NCBI RefSeq assembly: GCF_047461615.1 | Contig: NZ_JANSHI010000001.1 | Span: forward strand, 1 to 64,000 | Reading direction: 5' to 3' | DNA length: 64,000 bases | From: Thermostichus sp047461615 | GTDB taxonomy: Bacteria > Cyanobacteriota > Cyanobacteriia > Thermostichales > Thermostichaceae | Shown: positions 25,530 through 34,980 of the stretch, in pieces | How positions within the stretch are numbered: the stretch's first letter is position 1 | Layout: the number at the start of each line of letters is the position of its first letter | Translations under genes and position numbers: made by a program | The notes under the pieces: generated by a model | Database searches by the model: none | Seen by the model: only the letters and a program-made list of their open reading frames with translations | What the model was told of the DNA's origin: nothing

Positions 25530-27347
25530 ATGCCGATCCCTATCCGCAACATTGCCATCATTGCCCACGTTGACCACGGCAAAACCACCCTCGTGGATGC
25601 CCTGTTGCGCCAGGCAGGAGCCTTGCGGGCGGAAGGAGACATTCCCGCCTGCGTGCTGGATTGCAACGCCCTAGAGCGGGAGCGGGGCATCACCATCCTG
25701 GCAAAGAACACCGCCGTTCGCTATGGCGAAACCCTGATCAACATCGTCGATACTCCCGGCCACGCCGACTTTGGCGGGGAGGTGGAGCGGGTGCTGGGCA
25801 TGGTGGAAGGCTGTCTGCTGATTGTGGATGCCAACGAGGGCCCGATGCCTCAGACCCGCTTTGTGTTGCGTAAGGCCTTGGAGAAGGGCTTGCGCCCAAT
25901 CGTGGTGGTCAACAAAATTGATCGGCCTCAGGCCGAGCCCTACAAGGTCATCGACAAAGTGTTGGATCTGTTTCTGGAGCTAGGCGCTGACGAAGACCAG
26001 TGCGACTTCCCCTACCTATTTGCCTCGGGACTACGGGGTTTTGCCCTGGAAGAAGCTGACCTCAAAGCTTTCCTTGCAGGCAACTACAGCGGCCCTCTCG
26101 ACATGAGGCCTCTCTTTGAGGCCATCCTCAAATACGTGCCGCCGCCAGTGGGGGATCCCGCCAAGCCCCTGCAACTGCAAGTCACGACGCTAGAGCACTC
26201 GGAATACCTGGGCCGGATTGTGATTGGCAAGATCCACAACGGCACCATTCGGGTTGGGGATCAGTTGGCGGTGGTCAAAGAAGACGGGTCGATTGCCAAG
26301 GGCAAGGTAACCAAGCTGTTTGGCTTCCGGGGGTTGGAGCGCATTGAGCTAACAGAAGCCACTGCCGGCAATATTGTGGCGGTGGCGGGGTTTGCCGAGG
26401 CCCACATTGGCCACACCCTCACCTCTCCCGAAAACCCCCAGGCCCTGCCGCTGATCAAGGTGGACGAGCCAACGCTGCAGGTGAGGATCTGCGTCAACGA
26501 CTCTCCCTTTGCCGGCCAGGAGGGCACCTTTGTTACTTCGCGGCAATTGCGGGAGCGCCTGATGCGGGAGCTGGAAACCAACGTGGCGCTACGGGTGGAG
26601 GAGACCGAGTCCCCAGATTGCTTTTTGGTGTCGGGGCGAGGCGAACTGCACCTGGGCATTTTGCTGGAAACCATGCGGCGGGAGGGCTACGAGTTCCAGG
26701 TTGGCCAGCCGAAGGTGATCTTCCGCGAAGTCAACGGCCAGCCCTACGAGCCCTATGAGCTTTTGGTGTTGGATGTGCCGGAAGCGGCAGTGGGCGCCTG
26801 CATCGAACGGCTGGGAGAGCGGCGAGGAGAGATGCAGAACATGAGAGTGGGCGCGGACGGTCGGGCCCAGTTGGAGTTCGTCATCCCGGCGAGGGGGCTC
26901 ATTGGCTTTCGCAGCGAGTTTGTCCGCATCACCCGCGGCGAAGGGATCATGAGCCATAGCTTTTTGGAGTACCGTCCTCTCACCTCAGGGCTAGAGACTC
27001 GCCGCAACGGCGTGCTCATTGCCTTTGAAGAGGGAGTGGCCACCACCTATGCCCTGAAGAATGCGGAGGACCGCGGCGTGTTCTTCATTAAGCCGGGCAC
27101 CCGCGTTTACAAGGGCATGATTGTGGGTGAGCACAACCGACCCCAGGATCTGGAGCTAAACGTCTGCAAGACCAAACACCTAACCAACCATCGCGCCTCA
27201 ACGGGAGAAGAGCTAGTGCAGCTACAGGCGCCGGTGGAGATGACTCTGGAGCGAGCCCTGGAATACATTGGTGAGGACGAGCTGGTGGAGGTCACCCCTC
27301 AGTCGGTGCGACTGCGCAAGGCCCAGTTGGCGCCCTCTCGCCGCTAG
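25530..27347 (+). CDS. typA: ribosome-associated GTPase TypA/BipA
   Basis: TypA is a translation-factor-like GTPase that binds ribosomes and helps 50S assembly and stress adaptation. G-domain motifs are AHVDHGKTTLVDALL (P-loop), ERERGITI, DTPGHADFGGEVER and NKIDRPQAEP. Domain II, the EF-G-like domains (SGRGELHLGILLETMRREG) and the TypA-specific C-terminal domain (FIPARGLIGFRSEF-type; GVLIAFEEGVAT) follow. The start is the ATG at 25530, preceded by GAGGG; a TTG three codons earlier is in frame. It converges on the M48-like gene, overlapping its stop by four bases. Confidence 0.97.
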   Translation: MPIPIRNIAIIAHVDHGKTTLVDALLRQAGALRAEGDIPACVLDCNALERERGITILAKNTAVRYGETLINIVDTPGHADFGGEVERVLGMVEGCLLIVDANEGPMPQTRFVLRKALEKGLRPIVVVNKIDRPQAEPYKVIDKVLDLFLELGADEDQCDFPYLFASGLRGFALEEADLKAFLAGNYSGPLDMRPLFEAILKYVPPPVGDPAKPLQLQVTTLEHSEYLGRIVIGKIHNGTIRVGDQLAVVKEDGSIAKGKVTKLFGFRGLERIELTEATAGNIVAVAGFAEAHIGHTLTSPENPQALPLIKVDEPTLQVRICVNDSPFAGQEGTFVTSRQLRERLMRELETNVALRVEETESPDCFLVSGRGELHLGILLETMRREGYEFQVGQPKVIFREVNGQPYEPYELLVLDVPEAAVGACIERLGERRGEMQNMRVGADGRAQLEFVIPARGLIGFRSEFVRITRGEGIMSHSFLEYRPLTSGLETRRNGVLIAFEEGVATTYALKNAEDRGVFFIKPGTRVYKGMIVGEHNRPQDLELNVCKTKHLTNHRASTGEELVQLQAPVEMTLERALEYIGEDELVEVTPQSVRLRKAQLAPSRR

Positions 27348-29410
27348 AGGTAAAAGCGTAAGTTGGGGAAATAGAAAGCGCCCCAAAGGCCGAGGAGGAC
27401 AAACCCCAGGCCAAGGAGCAGCAGCCACAGGCGGGGACGGCTGTGGAGACGAGCTGCTTCTGTTTGGACATAGGCCAAATCCACCCAGGCAGTGTTGCCG
27501 CGGCGGAACCAGCCCACCACCTTGACCTGCCGGCCCATGAGGGCGCGGAGGGGCTTTAGGCCGGAAAAGACATTGCCCAGCGGTCCCAGGGGAGAGGTGA
27601 AGCGCAGGGGGATCAGGCCGGTGGCATCCTGGAGCTTGAGCTCTGCTCCCAGTTGATAGCCAGTTGGTCCCAATCCCAGCAGCTCGCCTTCCAGCTCCAC
27701 CGGCTGACTGCGGCAGGGATCCGCGTCCGGATCGGCCAGCAAGCCGAGCACCGCAGTGGGCTGGGGCAACAGAGGTCCTCGGTACATGAGCCCTGCCTTG
27801 GCCCACAGGCCCATCCCATAGCCCACCACCGCAGCCGCGGCAATGATCTTGGGATCAAGGCGATCTTGCAGCCCTAAGTAGAGGATTAGCCCCACCAGCC
27901 AGCCTATAACCATGCCGACCACCTCGGCAGCGTAGATGGCCAGGTCCACCCAGAAGCGAGCCTTTTGAGGAGCCCCTCCCTCCTTTGTCCTGACTAGGCT
28001 CAGCTCCGGCAAAAGGCGCAGCCGCTGCGCGTATTTCCCCAAAACCTGAAAGCGCTGTCCCAGCAGGGGATGGCTGGAATTCAGCTGCATCCAGCGGGCC
28101 CAGGGGTTGAGCTGCTCCCAGCGGAAGACCTGGCCGGCTTGGGCGGGATCCCGCAAGCGGACAGCGGCAGTGGCGGCAGCGGTAGTTTTGAAGTCCAGGA
28201 AGCTGAAGAGGCGGGTGCAGTGCAACAGCGAGGAGGGGCGGCGGTCGTTTTTGTGAACCTCCTGCAGGCCGGCAGCCGACTTGAGCAGGGCGGCCATTAG
28301 CCCGTTGGGGTTGCCCGTGGCCTCGACCGCGAAGTGATCGGCGTGGTAGGTGCCCAGGCGGGAGAGGAAAAACAGGGGGTAGGAAAGCACCGTGTAGATC
28401 AGGTAGAGCAGGGGAGCCGCGTGTCCAATGAGATCCCGCCGTTGGCTCCCCAGGTGGCTTACTTGCTCCAGGGCTAGGTAAACCAACTGCAGGGGGGATC
28501 CTAGCAGGGTCATGAGCAGGATGTCGCCGTTAACGATCCGCCCCAGGGCCTGGGCGTAGACGGCGGCAATCTCATCAGGAGCAAGCCGCTGCAAGAGGGC
28601 CTGGGTGACCACGATGCGGCCGCCATCGGGAAAAGTGCCGTAGACAAAGGCCAGCGGTCCCCCTTCTGGAATCACCCCCAGGCGCGGCAGTTTGAGGTGC
28701 TTCTGGGCGCAGAGGCGCTGCAGCAGGCGAGCTGCCTCGGGGCTATGGCGCTCGAGTTCTCCCAGGCTGGCCCAGCGCAACTTGTGCAGCCGCTGGTGCA
28801 GGTGATCCAGGAGCCAGGGGGCAAAAAAGAGCAGGCCTACGCCAAAGTTAACCGCCAGGCTGCCAGCCACCAGCCAGCGTAAGCCGTTGCGCAGCCAGGG
28901 CAGCAACCCCTGCAAAAACCAAAGCTGCCGTGGAAAACTCAGCCGCCCAAAATCCAGGTGGCTGCCCACCAGCCCAAAACTCAGCCACCAGAGGAAGAGG
29001 AGGCCCACAGCCAGGGATCCCCACTTGGCCCATCCTAGAGAACCGGCCTCCGCCGGCAAGGGGATCCTTAAGCCTACTTGACTGGCCCGTTGGCGGCTGG
29101 AGGAGGGGGAAGCAGCGGGTTTTTCCGCCGTTTGGGGCAGACGGGACAGGATTTTTTGGGCCCAGTCTCGCGCCTGAGGATCCGGATGCTGCAGCAGTTT
29201 TAGACAAAGCGCCCGCGCCTTCTCTGCTTGGCCTAGCTGATGGTAGGCCCGCACCAAATTCATCTGGGCTTCCAGGACTTGCCTACTTGCTGGGATCCCC
29301 CCTCCCTGGCCCCCGTGATGAACCTGGGCCAAATAGTCCTCAAGAAGTTGGATAGCTTCTTGAAAGCGGCCCTGCCGTAGGGCCTCCTTGCCCGCCTCCG
29401 CGGGAGTCAT
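27344..29410 (-). CDS. TPR-linked M48-like membrane protein lacking catalytic residues
   Basis: This 688-residue protein has an N-terminal TPR-like repeat region (residues about 1-90), membrane helices, and a segment aligning with M48 (HtpX-type) metalloproteases. A C-terminal half has more helices and a possible OB-like region. The DNA reads DEIAAVYAQALGRIVNGD where HtpX has DE..AV.AHE..H..NGD, so His, Glu and His are Gln287, Ala288 and Arg291. The third ligand, Glu in REF.AD, is Thr354 (GTYHADHFAVE). It cannot be a zinc protease by the known mechanism. It may act as a scaffold or chaperone-like membrane protein. Its ATG overlaps the cinA stop (TGATG), so the two are coupled. Confidence 0.8.
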   Translation of the reverse strand: MTPAEAGKEALRQGRFQEAIQLLEDYLAQVHHGGQGGGIPASRQVLEAQMNLVRAYHQLGQAEKARALCLKLLQHPDPQARDWAQKILSRLPQTAEKPAASPSSSRQRASQVGLRIPLPAEAGSLGWAKWGSLAVGLLFLWWLSFGLVGSHLDFGRLSFPRQLWFLQGLLPWLRNGLRWLVAGSLAVNFGVGLLFFAPWLLDHLHQRLHKLRWASLGELERHSPEAARLLQRLCAQKHLKLPRLGVIPEGGPLAFVYGTFPDGGRIVVTQALLQRLAPDEIAAVYAQALGRIVNGDILLMTLLGSPLQLVYLALEQVSHLGSQRRDLIGHAAPLLYLIYTVLSYPLFFLSRLGTYHADHFAVEATGNPNGLMAALLKSAAGLQEVHKNDRRPSSLLHCTRLFSFLDFKTTAAATAAVRLRDPAQAGQVFRWEQLNPWARWMQLNSSHPLLGQRFQVLGKYAQRLRLLPELSLVRTKEGGAPQKARFWVDLAIYAAEVVGMVIGWLVGLILYLGLQDRLDPKIIAAAAVVGYGMGLWAKAGLMYRGPLLPQPTAVLGLLADPDADPCRSQPVELEGELLGLGPTGYQLGAELKLQDATGLIPLRFTSPLGPLGNVFSGLKPLRALMGRQVKVVGWFRRGNTAWVDLAYVQTEAARLHSRPRLWLLLLGLGFVLLGLWGAFYFPNLRFYL

Positions 29411-30747
29411 CAGCCTGCTCCGAGATCTGCCTGCTCCTCTAGCTTAGGCTCTGGGGATCCCCCCGAAAGGGGGTAGCGGAGCAAGCGCCGCCGCAGACAG
29501 TCCAGCGCCGCTTGGGCGCTCCACCAGCGCACGCCCTCTCGGCCGCGCAGGCTACCCAAGCGGTACTCCAGCACTTCCACTTCCCCCTCCGGGTCGGCTA
29601 AGCCCAGATAGACCAAGCCAACCGGCTTGGCAGCAGTGCCCCCCTCCGGGCCGGCAATGCCAGTAATGCTCAGGGCCCAGTCGGAGCCAAAAACCTGCTT
29701 GGCCCCCAGGGCCATCTGGGCAGCTACCGGCTCACTAACTGCTCCATGCTGCTGCAGCGTCTTGGGATCTACCCGCAAAAGCTGCTCCTTGAAGCGGTTG
29801 TCGTAGGCAACGATGCCGCCCAGGAAATAGCGCGAGCTGCCCGGGATCCCGGTTACCAACTGCCCCAGTAGCCCGCCGGTGCAGGATTCGGCTACCGCCA
29901 GGGTCTGCCGCCGCTGCAGGAGCAGCTCCCCCACCACGCTGGCCAAGGTGGCCTCATCGCTGCCAAAGTAGTCTTCTCCAGAAATCTGCAAAATCTGCTC
30001 CACCACTGGAGCAATCAGGGCCTCCGCCGCCTCGCGCGTGGGAGCGCGTCCAGTAACTCGCAGGCGCACCTCCCCTTGGCTGGCGTAGGGAGCGACCGTG
30101 GGATTTTCCCCGGCCAGCCAGGGGGCCACCCGCTCGGCCAAGGTCGATTCGGGGATGCCCCAGTAGCGCAGCACGCGGCTGTAGAAGACCTCCTTGCCCC
30201 AGCCGAGGGAGCGCAAATAGGGTACAGCCGTCTCCTGCCACATGCGCTGCATCTCCTGCGGCACGCCGGGAAAGGTGAGAACATGCAGGTTGGGGCGGGG
30301 CTGCCAAATGAGGCCACAGGCGCTGCCGAGGGGGTTGGGCAGGATGGCGGCTCCCCGGGGCAGAAAGGCCTGCTTGCGGTTGCTAGGCGAGGGCACAAGG
30401 CCGCGCTGGCCGTATTTTCGCAGAATCTCCTCCCAGAGCTGGGGGTGCTCCACCATCTCCACTCCAAAAAAGGAAGCCAGCGCCGCATGGGTCAGATCAT
30501 CCGGGGTTGGCCCCAGGCCTCCTGTGATTAACAGCAGGCTGGAGCGCTGGCAGGCCACCTCCAGGGCCTGGTGGATGCGGGTTTCGTTATCCCCCACCAC
30601 CGTTTGGTAGTAGTGCGGGATCCCGAGCTTGGCCAGCTCGGCTGCCAGATATTGGGCGTTGGTGTTGGCAATCTCTCCCAAAAGCAACTCGGTGCCAACA
30701 CAGAGGATTTCGGCCCCTTGGGGGGTGAGGGTTTGGGGTGAACTCAT
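29410..30747 (-). CDS. cinA: CinA-like protein with NMN deamidase domain
   Basis: CinA pairs an N-terminal molybdopterin-binding-like (MocF/COG1058) domain, here GTELLLGEIANTNAQYLA and ITGGLGPTPDDLT, with a C-terminal PncC nicotinamide-mononucleotide amidohydrolase domain (LAVAESCTGGLLGQLVTGIPGSS). It recycles pyridine nucleotide derivatives; the name comes from competence in other bacteria. The start is the ATG at 30747; an in-frame TTG at 30762 is less likely. It overlaps the next minus-strand gene, the M48-like one, by one base, indicating one transcript. Confidence 0.95.
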   Translation of the reverse strand: MSSPQTLTPQGAEILCVGTELLLGEIANTNAQYLAAELAKLGIPHYYQTVVGDNETRIHQALEVACQRSSLLLITGGLGPTPDDLTHAALASFFGVEMVEHPQLWEEILRKYGQRGLVPSPSNRKQAFLPRGAAILPNPLGSACGLIWQPRPNLHVLTFPGVPQEMQRMWQETAVPYLRSLGWGKEVFYSRVLRYWGIPESTLAERVAPWLAGENPTVAPYASQGEVRLRVTGRAPTREAAEALIAPVVEQILQISGEDYFGSDEATLASVVGELLLQRRQTLAVAESCTGGLLGQLVTGIPGSSRYFLGGIVAYDNRFKEQLLRVDPKTLQQHGAVSEPVAAQMALGAKQVFGSDWALSITGIAGPEGGTAAKPVGLVYLGLADPEGEVEVLEYRLGSLRGREGVRWWSAQAALDCLRRRLLRYPLSGGSPEPKLEEQADLGAG

Positions 30748-30789
30748 GTTCTGTTTAACCAAGGGCTTCAGCCCGCTGACGCAAACAGC

Positions 30790-31352
30790 TCAGCCGCAAG
30801 TATAGAAGTCTTGGCCTCCCTTGGACTCAGGGATCCGGTAAATTGATCCCCCAGCAGAAGGGAGAGGGGGCGCAGCTGCCTGGGCGAGCGCTTCCAGGTC
30901 AGAGCCGCTGAGACGGTGGAGAATCCACTCAGGGTGCTGTTTGGCGCCCAAGCGCCGATAGAACTCCATTGCCGGCTGGTTCCAGTCCAAAACCATCCCA
31001 TCCACTCCAGCCGCCCGTATCCTTTGGCCACCGCCTCCTGAGCCACCCGTGCCAAGAGCGCCTTGCCAATGCCCCTGCCGCGGAATTCGGGCAGCACAAA
31101 CAGATCTTCCAGGTAGAGTCCGGGCCGGGTGAGGAAGGTGGAAAAATGACGAAAGTAAAGAGCAAACCCCACCGCTTGCCCCTCCACTTCTGCCAACAAC
31201 GCCGAGGCAAAGGCTTCGGGGCCAAACAAATGGTGCCGCAATAGATCAGCGGATCCCGTTACCAAGTGGCTCAGCTTCTCGTACTCGGCTAGGGCGCAGA
31301 TGAGGTTAAACAAAGCGGGCGCATCTTCAGGCCTGGCAGGGCGGATTTCCAT
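30790..31352 (-). pseudogene. GNAT acetyltransferase broken by a 5-bp duplication
   Basis: The first part reads MEIRPARPEDAPALFNLI and ends LEDLFVLPEFRGRGIGKAL, GYGRLEW, with the typical GNAT acetyl-CoA-binding motif (RGRGIGKALL). The downstream part, in another frame, reads MVLDWNQPAMEFYRRLGAK and ends at 30790. The break falls at CCATCCCATC (30993-31002), a direct 5-bp repeat. Removing one copy gives an uninterrupted EWMVLDWNQPAMEFY, the normal family sequence. Family members of this type acetylate small amines or diamines. It may be a recent pseudogene, a sequencing error, or slippage-corrected; the first is simplest. The start is the ATG at 31352. Confidence 0.85.
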
Positions 31353-31499
31353 ACCTTCTAGCCTCACAACTTGAGATACCGGCACGAGAACAGACTACAG
31401 CTAGAACTGACCTGGGTCAGCCAGTTGGCCGAGGGCTAGCCGAGAAGAGCTGGAAAAACCGATTAGAGTGAAGAAGATGAAGCAACCTCCTCAGCTCCC

Positions 31500-32582
31500 A
31501 TGACGACCTCCACCCTTGATGCTGCTGCTATCCTTGAAGCCTTGCGCCCGGTTCAAGATCCGGAGCTACGCCGCAGCCTGGTGGAACTGAACATGATCCG
31601 GGATATCCGCGTCGAGCCGGAGCGGGTGGCCTTTACTCTGGTGCTGACAACGCCAGCCTGCCCCTTGCGGGAGTTCCTCGTCGAGGAGTGCAAGGCTGCT
31701 ATCCGCCGCCTGGCTCCCGTTGAAACCATCGAGGTTACCGTTACGGCAGAAACCCCCCGCTCGCCCTCTCTGCCCAATCGGCAGCCCATCCCAGGCGTGC
31801 GCAACATCATCGCCATCTCCAGCGGCAAGGGAGGGGTGGGCAAAACCTCGGTAGCGGTCAATGTAGCTGTCGCCCTTGCCCAGAGCGGAGCGCAGGTGGG
31901 GCTGCTGGATGCGGATATCTACGGCCCCAATGTGCCGCTGATGCTGGGGCTGCAGGATCGGTCTCTGGTGGTGCGCAAACGGGAAGACGGCAGCGAAGAG
32001 ATCCTTCCCCTAGAAAATTACGGCGTCAAGATGGTGTCGATGGGCCTCCTGGTGGGACGGGATCAGCCAGTAATCTGGCGGGGGCCAATGCTCAACGGCA
32101 TCATCCGGCAGTTTCTCTACCAGGTGCAGTGGGGCGAGTTGGACTATCTCCTCGTGGACATGCCCCCCGGCACTGGCGATGCCCAGTTGACTTTGGCCCA
32201 AGCGGTGCCGCTAGCGGGCGCTGTCATCGTCACCACCCCCCAGTCGGTTGCCCTCCTCGACAGCCGCAAGGGCTTGAACATGTTCCGGCAGCTGGGGGTG
32301 CCCATCCTCGGCATTGTGGAGAACATGAGCTACTTCATTCCCCCCGACCTGCCGGATCGCCGGTACGATATCTTTGGCTCGGCAGGGGGAGAGACCACCG
32401 CCCGCGAGCTGGGGGTTCCGCTGCTGGGACGGATCCCGTTGGAGATTGCTCTGCGCCAGGGGGGAGATGCGGGCAAGCCTATTGTTGTTGGCCAGCCCGA
32501 GTCTGCCTCAGCCCAGGCGCTCCAGCAGATTGCCAAAGCCTTGGCGGGCCGAGTTTCCATGGTAGCTCTCGGGGCCGGCTAG
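31500..32582 (+). CDS. mrp: Mrp/ApbC-type iron-sulfur carrier ATPase
   Basis: Mrp proteins bind Fe-S clusters and deliver them to target enzymes. The 360-residue protein has an N-terminal MIP18/DUF59-like domain (residues about 5-95), then the Mrp ATPase domain with the deviant Walker A SSGKGGVGKTSVAVNVA, DADIYGPNVPLMLG, DMPPGTGDAQLTL and SVALLDSRKGLNMF. The loop after NMSYFI reads PPDLPDRRYDIFGS and lacks the CxxC seen in E. coli ApbC; from memory, this is usual in cyanobacteria. The start is ATG. It converges on the lipoprotein gene, sharing four bases. Confidence 0.93.
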   Translation: MTTSTLDAAAILEALRPVQDPELRRSLVELNMIRDIRVEPERVAFTLVLTTPACPLREFLVEECKAAIRRLAPVETIEVTVTAETPRSPSLPNRQPIPGVRNIIAISSGKGGVGKTSVAVNVAVALAQSGAQVGLLDADIYGPNVPLMLGLQDRSLVVRKREDGSEEILPLENYGVKMVSMGLLVGRDQPVIWRGPMLNGIIRQFLYQVQWGELDYLLVDMPPGTGDAQLTLAQAVPLAGAVIVTTPQSVALLDSRKGLNMFRQLGVPILGIVENMSYFIPPDLPDRRYDIFGSAGGETTARELGVPLLGRIPLEIALRQGGDAGKPIVVGQPESASAQALQQIAKALAGRVSMVALGAG

Positions 32583-32920
32583 AAGCGCTCGACTTCCACC
32601 AGCGACACCCCAAAGCGGCGCCCTGCCAACAGGATCCCTTCCTGGGCCTTGCCGCGCACGGTTACCGTGCTGTTCATAGCTGGCAGCCCCTTGTCCGTGA
32701 GGACCCAGAGGGAGCCGCTGTGGTCTTGGATCTCGTACACACCCTGGCCGAACACCCCTATCTGGTTGACCACCCGGCCACGGACGTAGACATTGGCGTA
32801 GCGGGAGGGATCCTGCTCAATCTGGGCAATGGGGGTTATGCCAAGGCCAAGCCGTGCCAACTGGCTACACCCACCTAGGGCTAGGCTGAGGCAGAGCAAG
32901 AGAACTAAGGAGCCGCGCAT
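32579..32920 (-). CDS. lipoprotein of unknown function
   Basis: A 113-residue protein with a lipoprotein signal: positive MRGS, hydrophobic LVLLLCLSLA, lipobox LGGC. The mature part is about 95 residues and beta-rich (YANVYVRGRVVNQIG, VYEIQDHSGSLWVLT, STVTVRGKAQEG), suggestive of an OB-fold. No enzyme motif is seen. It lies 45 bases downstream of the Omp85 gene on the same strand and may function in the same outer-membrane setting. Confidence 0.75.
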   Translation of the reverse strand: MRGSLVLLLCLSLALGGCSQLARLGLGITPIAQIEQDPSRYANVYVRGRVVNQIGVFGQGVYEIQDHSGSLWVLTDKGLPAMNSTVTVRGKAQEGILLAGRRFGVSLVEVERF

Positions 32921-32965
32921 GGATTTTTCCCCACAAGTGCTGCTCCCACCATAGCAAGCCTTTAG

Positions 32966-34852
32966 CTAGAACTTCTCCCCGATGCCAAAGTGCAGTTGAG
33001 CCCGGCCGGCCTCTCCTTGCCCAACAGCGTAGTCGATCCGCAGCGGCCCCAGGGGAGATTGGATGCGGATACCAGCCCCCAGCCCTAGGCCACTGCCGGG
33101 CTTGTTGCGCACCGCCGCCGGATTGCCGATGACCGCCGCGCCGCTGCCCAGATCGGTGCCGTAGTCGGCAAAAACCACTACCCCCACCGGGTCGAAAAGG
33201 GGAAAGCGCAATTCCGCCGTCGCAGTGGCAAAGCTGCGGCCGGAGCCGATGCCGCCCTCAAAAAATCCCCGCACCGAGTTGCCTCCGCCAATAGGGAAAG
33301 CGTCGTAGGGAGCCAAGTCGCCAAGGGTAGTACCCGCCCGCACGTCAAAAGCCAGCACTTGGGGCCGCTCGCTGCGCGTTTCAAAGAGCTTGACGGGAAT
33401 GAACTGACTGTAGCTGGCCTCGAGGCGGTTGGCGTTCAGGCCGTTCTGGAACAGACGTACCGACTGCTCGGTGAAGAGGCGAAAGACGGATCCCTGGCTG
33501 GGGGTGTTGAGGTTGTCGCGAGTGTCGTGGATGAGGCCCAACCGCAGGCTGGTATAGCTGTCTTGGCCGCTTGCGCTGAAGGTAATCGGGTTGCCCAGCA
33601 CATCAAAGCGCTCCTGCTCGCCTTTGCTGTTTCGGGCTTCCACAAATTGGACGCGGGCACCCAAGCTGGCCCGCCAATTCCCTCCAAGGGGGCGCGAGAA
33701 GGTGATGCTGCCGCCCAGCCGGTTGATGCGCACAGGATCCCCGTTGGGCAGAGTCAATCCCTCGTTGAAAACAAAGCTGGAGCTCTGCTGGTTGGAGATG
33801 TTGACACTGTAGGAGGTGGGGATCTCCAGGGTGGCAATGCGCGGGTCGGTGAAGTTGAGGTCGAACAGAGTTTCGTTGGTGCCCACCTGCACATTGAAGC
33901 TGGCCTTTTGGTTGTTGCCGCCCAAGTTTTCTTCCGAGACACTAAGACCGGCAAAGACCCCTGTGGCCGAGCTGACGCCAAGGGTCCCGCTCAAAGTGCC
34001 GGTGCGCCGCTCTTCAACATTCACCACCACCACGACTTTGTTGGGATCCCGCCCAGGGTTGAGGCCCACATTCACGTCCTGAAAGAGGTTAAGGTTGAAA
34101 ACCGCCTGCAGATCTTCCTGGATCTGGTTGCGGTTAAACACATCCCCCGGCTTGGTCTTGAGCTCGCGGGTGATGATGAAGTCGCGGGTTTTGGTGTTGC
34201 CCTGCACGCGAATGTCCTCGATCTCCCCTTCAGCAATTTCCAGGGTGAGGGTGCCGTCTTCGGAAGTGCGTACATCAATAACTTTGGCTAGCACGTAGCC
34301 TTTGTCGGCGTACCATTGCTCGATCTCCTCCACTGCCGCCTGCAGTTTGCCAAAGTTGAGCACCCGTCCTTCTTGCTCAGCAAAAGCCTTCCGGAGCACC
34401 TCCAGATCCAACACTTTTGTCCCTTCTGTGCGCACGGCTTTGAGGACGGGGTTGGGCTTGACCTCAAAGGTAACCCGCACTCCCAAGGGGGTATCGGAGG
34501 GCACAGCCCGCACATCGGCAAAGAAACCGGTGGCAAACACGGCGTTGATGTCTTCCCGCAACTGGGATCGAGTGGAGACCTCGCCGGCGCGGGTGCGAAT
34601 GACTTTGTAAACCTGCTCGATCAACTCTGGGTCATCGGTTCCTTCAACCACCACCTCTGCCACTAAAACTTCTGGCTCGCTGGCAGCGGGGGTAGGGGTG
34701 GGGGAGGGTGGGGCGGGCGTGGTGCCACCGGTGTGCAGATCCAGGGTGCCCGGCTGGGGTTGCGCCCAAGCTGCAGTTCCCGCCAGCAGGCTCATCCCCC
34801 AAGTGAGCGCGGCAGTAAGCTGGAGCCCGAGTTGCCTGGAACGGTTCCTCAT
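32966..34852 (-). CDS. Omp85/BamA-type outer-membrane protein
   Basis: A 628-residue outer-membrane beta-barrel protein. After a signal peptide (LTWGMSLLAGTAAWAQPQ) and a Pro/Thr linker there are three POTRA domains (residues about 55-280). A 16-strand barrel follows, with the loop-6 motif GGGNSVRGFFEGG and a terminal FGIGEKF ending in Phe, as expected for barrel insertion. Family members (BamA, Toc75) insert beta-barrel proteins into the outer membrane. The start is ATG. A lipoprotein gene follows it. Confidence 0.92.
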   Translation of the reverse strand: MRNRSRQLGLQLTAALTWGMSLLAGTAAWAQPQPGTLDLHTGGTTPAPPSPTPTPAASEPEVLVAEVVVEGTDDPELIEQVYKVIRTRAGEVSTRSQLREDINAVFATGFFADVRAVPSDTPLGVRVTFEVKPNPVLKAVRTEGTKVLDLEVLRKAFAEQEGRVLNFGKLQAAVEEIEQWYADKGYVLAKVIDVRTSEDGTLTLEIAEGEIEDIRVQGNTKTRDFIITRELKTKPGDVFNRNQIQEDLQAVFNLNLFQDVNVGLNPGRDPNKVVVVVNVEERRTGTLSGTLGVSSATGVFAGLSVSEENLGGNNQKASFNVQVGTNETLFDLNFTDPRIATLEIPTSYSVNISNQQSSSFVFNEGLTLPNGDPVRINRLGGSITFSRPLGGNWRASLGARVQFVEARNSKGEQERFDVLGNPITFSASGQDSYTSLRLGLIHDTRDNLNTPSQGSVFRLFTEQSVRLFQNGLNANRLEASYSQFIPVKLFETRSERPQVLAFDVRAGTTLGDLAPYDAFPIGGGNSVRGFFEGGIGSGRSFATATAELRFPLFDPVGVVVFADYGTDLGSGAAVIGNPAAVRNKPGSGLGLGAGIRIQSPLGPLRIDYAVGQGEAGRAQLHFGIGEKF

Positions 34853-34980
34853 CCCTCACACCCCAAGGAGAAAAAGATTCCGCTCCGCCGTGAACAATTG
34901 GCCTGAATTATATCAACTCCCTCCCTAGCGGATCCGAGCCTTGCCGCAGGCCGGATTGCAGACCTTGGTCAGCTTTTTCC

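Noticed and set aside
31500..32582. Missing CxxC motif in Mrp as a sign of lost function
   Set aside because: From memory, cyanobacterial Mrp proteins commonly have this PPDLPD-type loop, so it is not unusual here.
33359..34291. 310-codon plus-strand frame over the Omp85 gene
   Set aside because: The opposite strand encodes a full Omp85 protein with POTRA and barrel motifs; this frame shows none.
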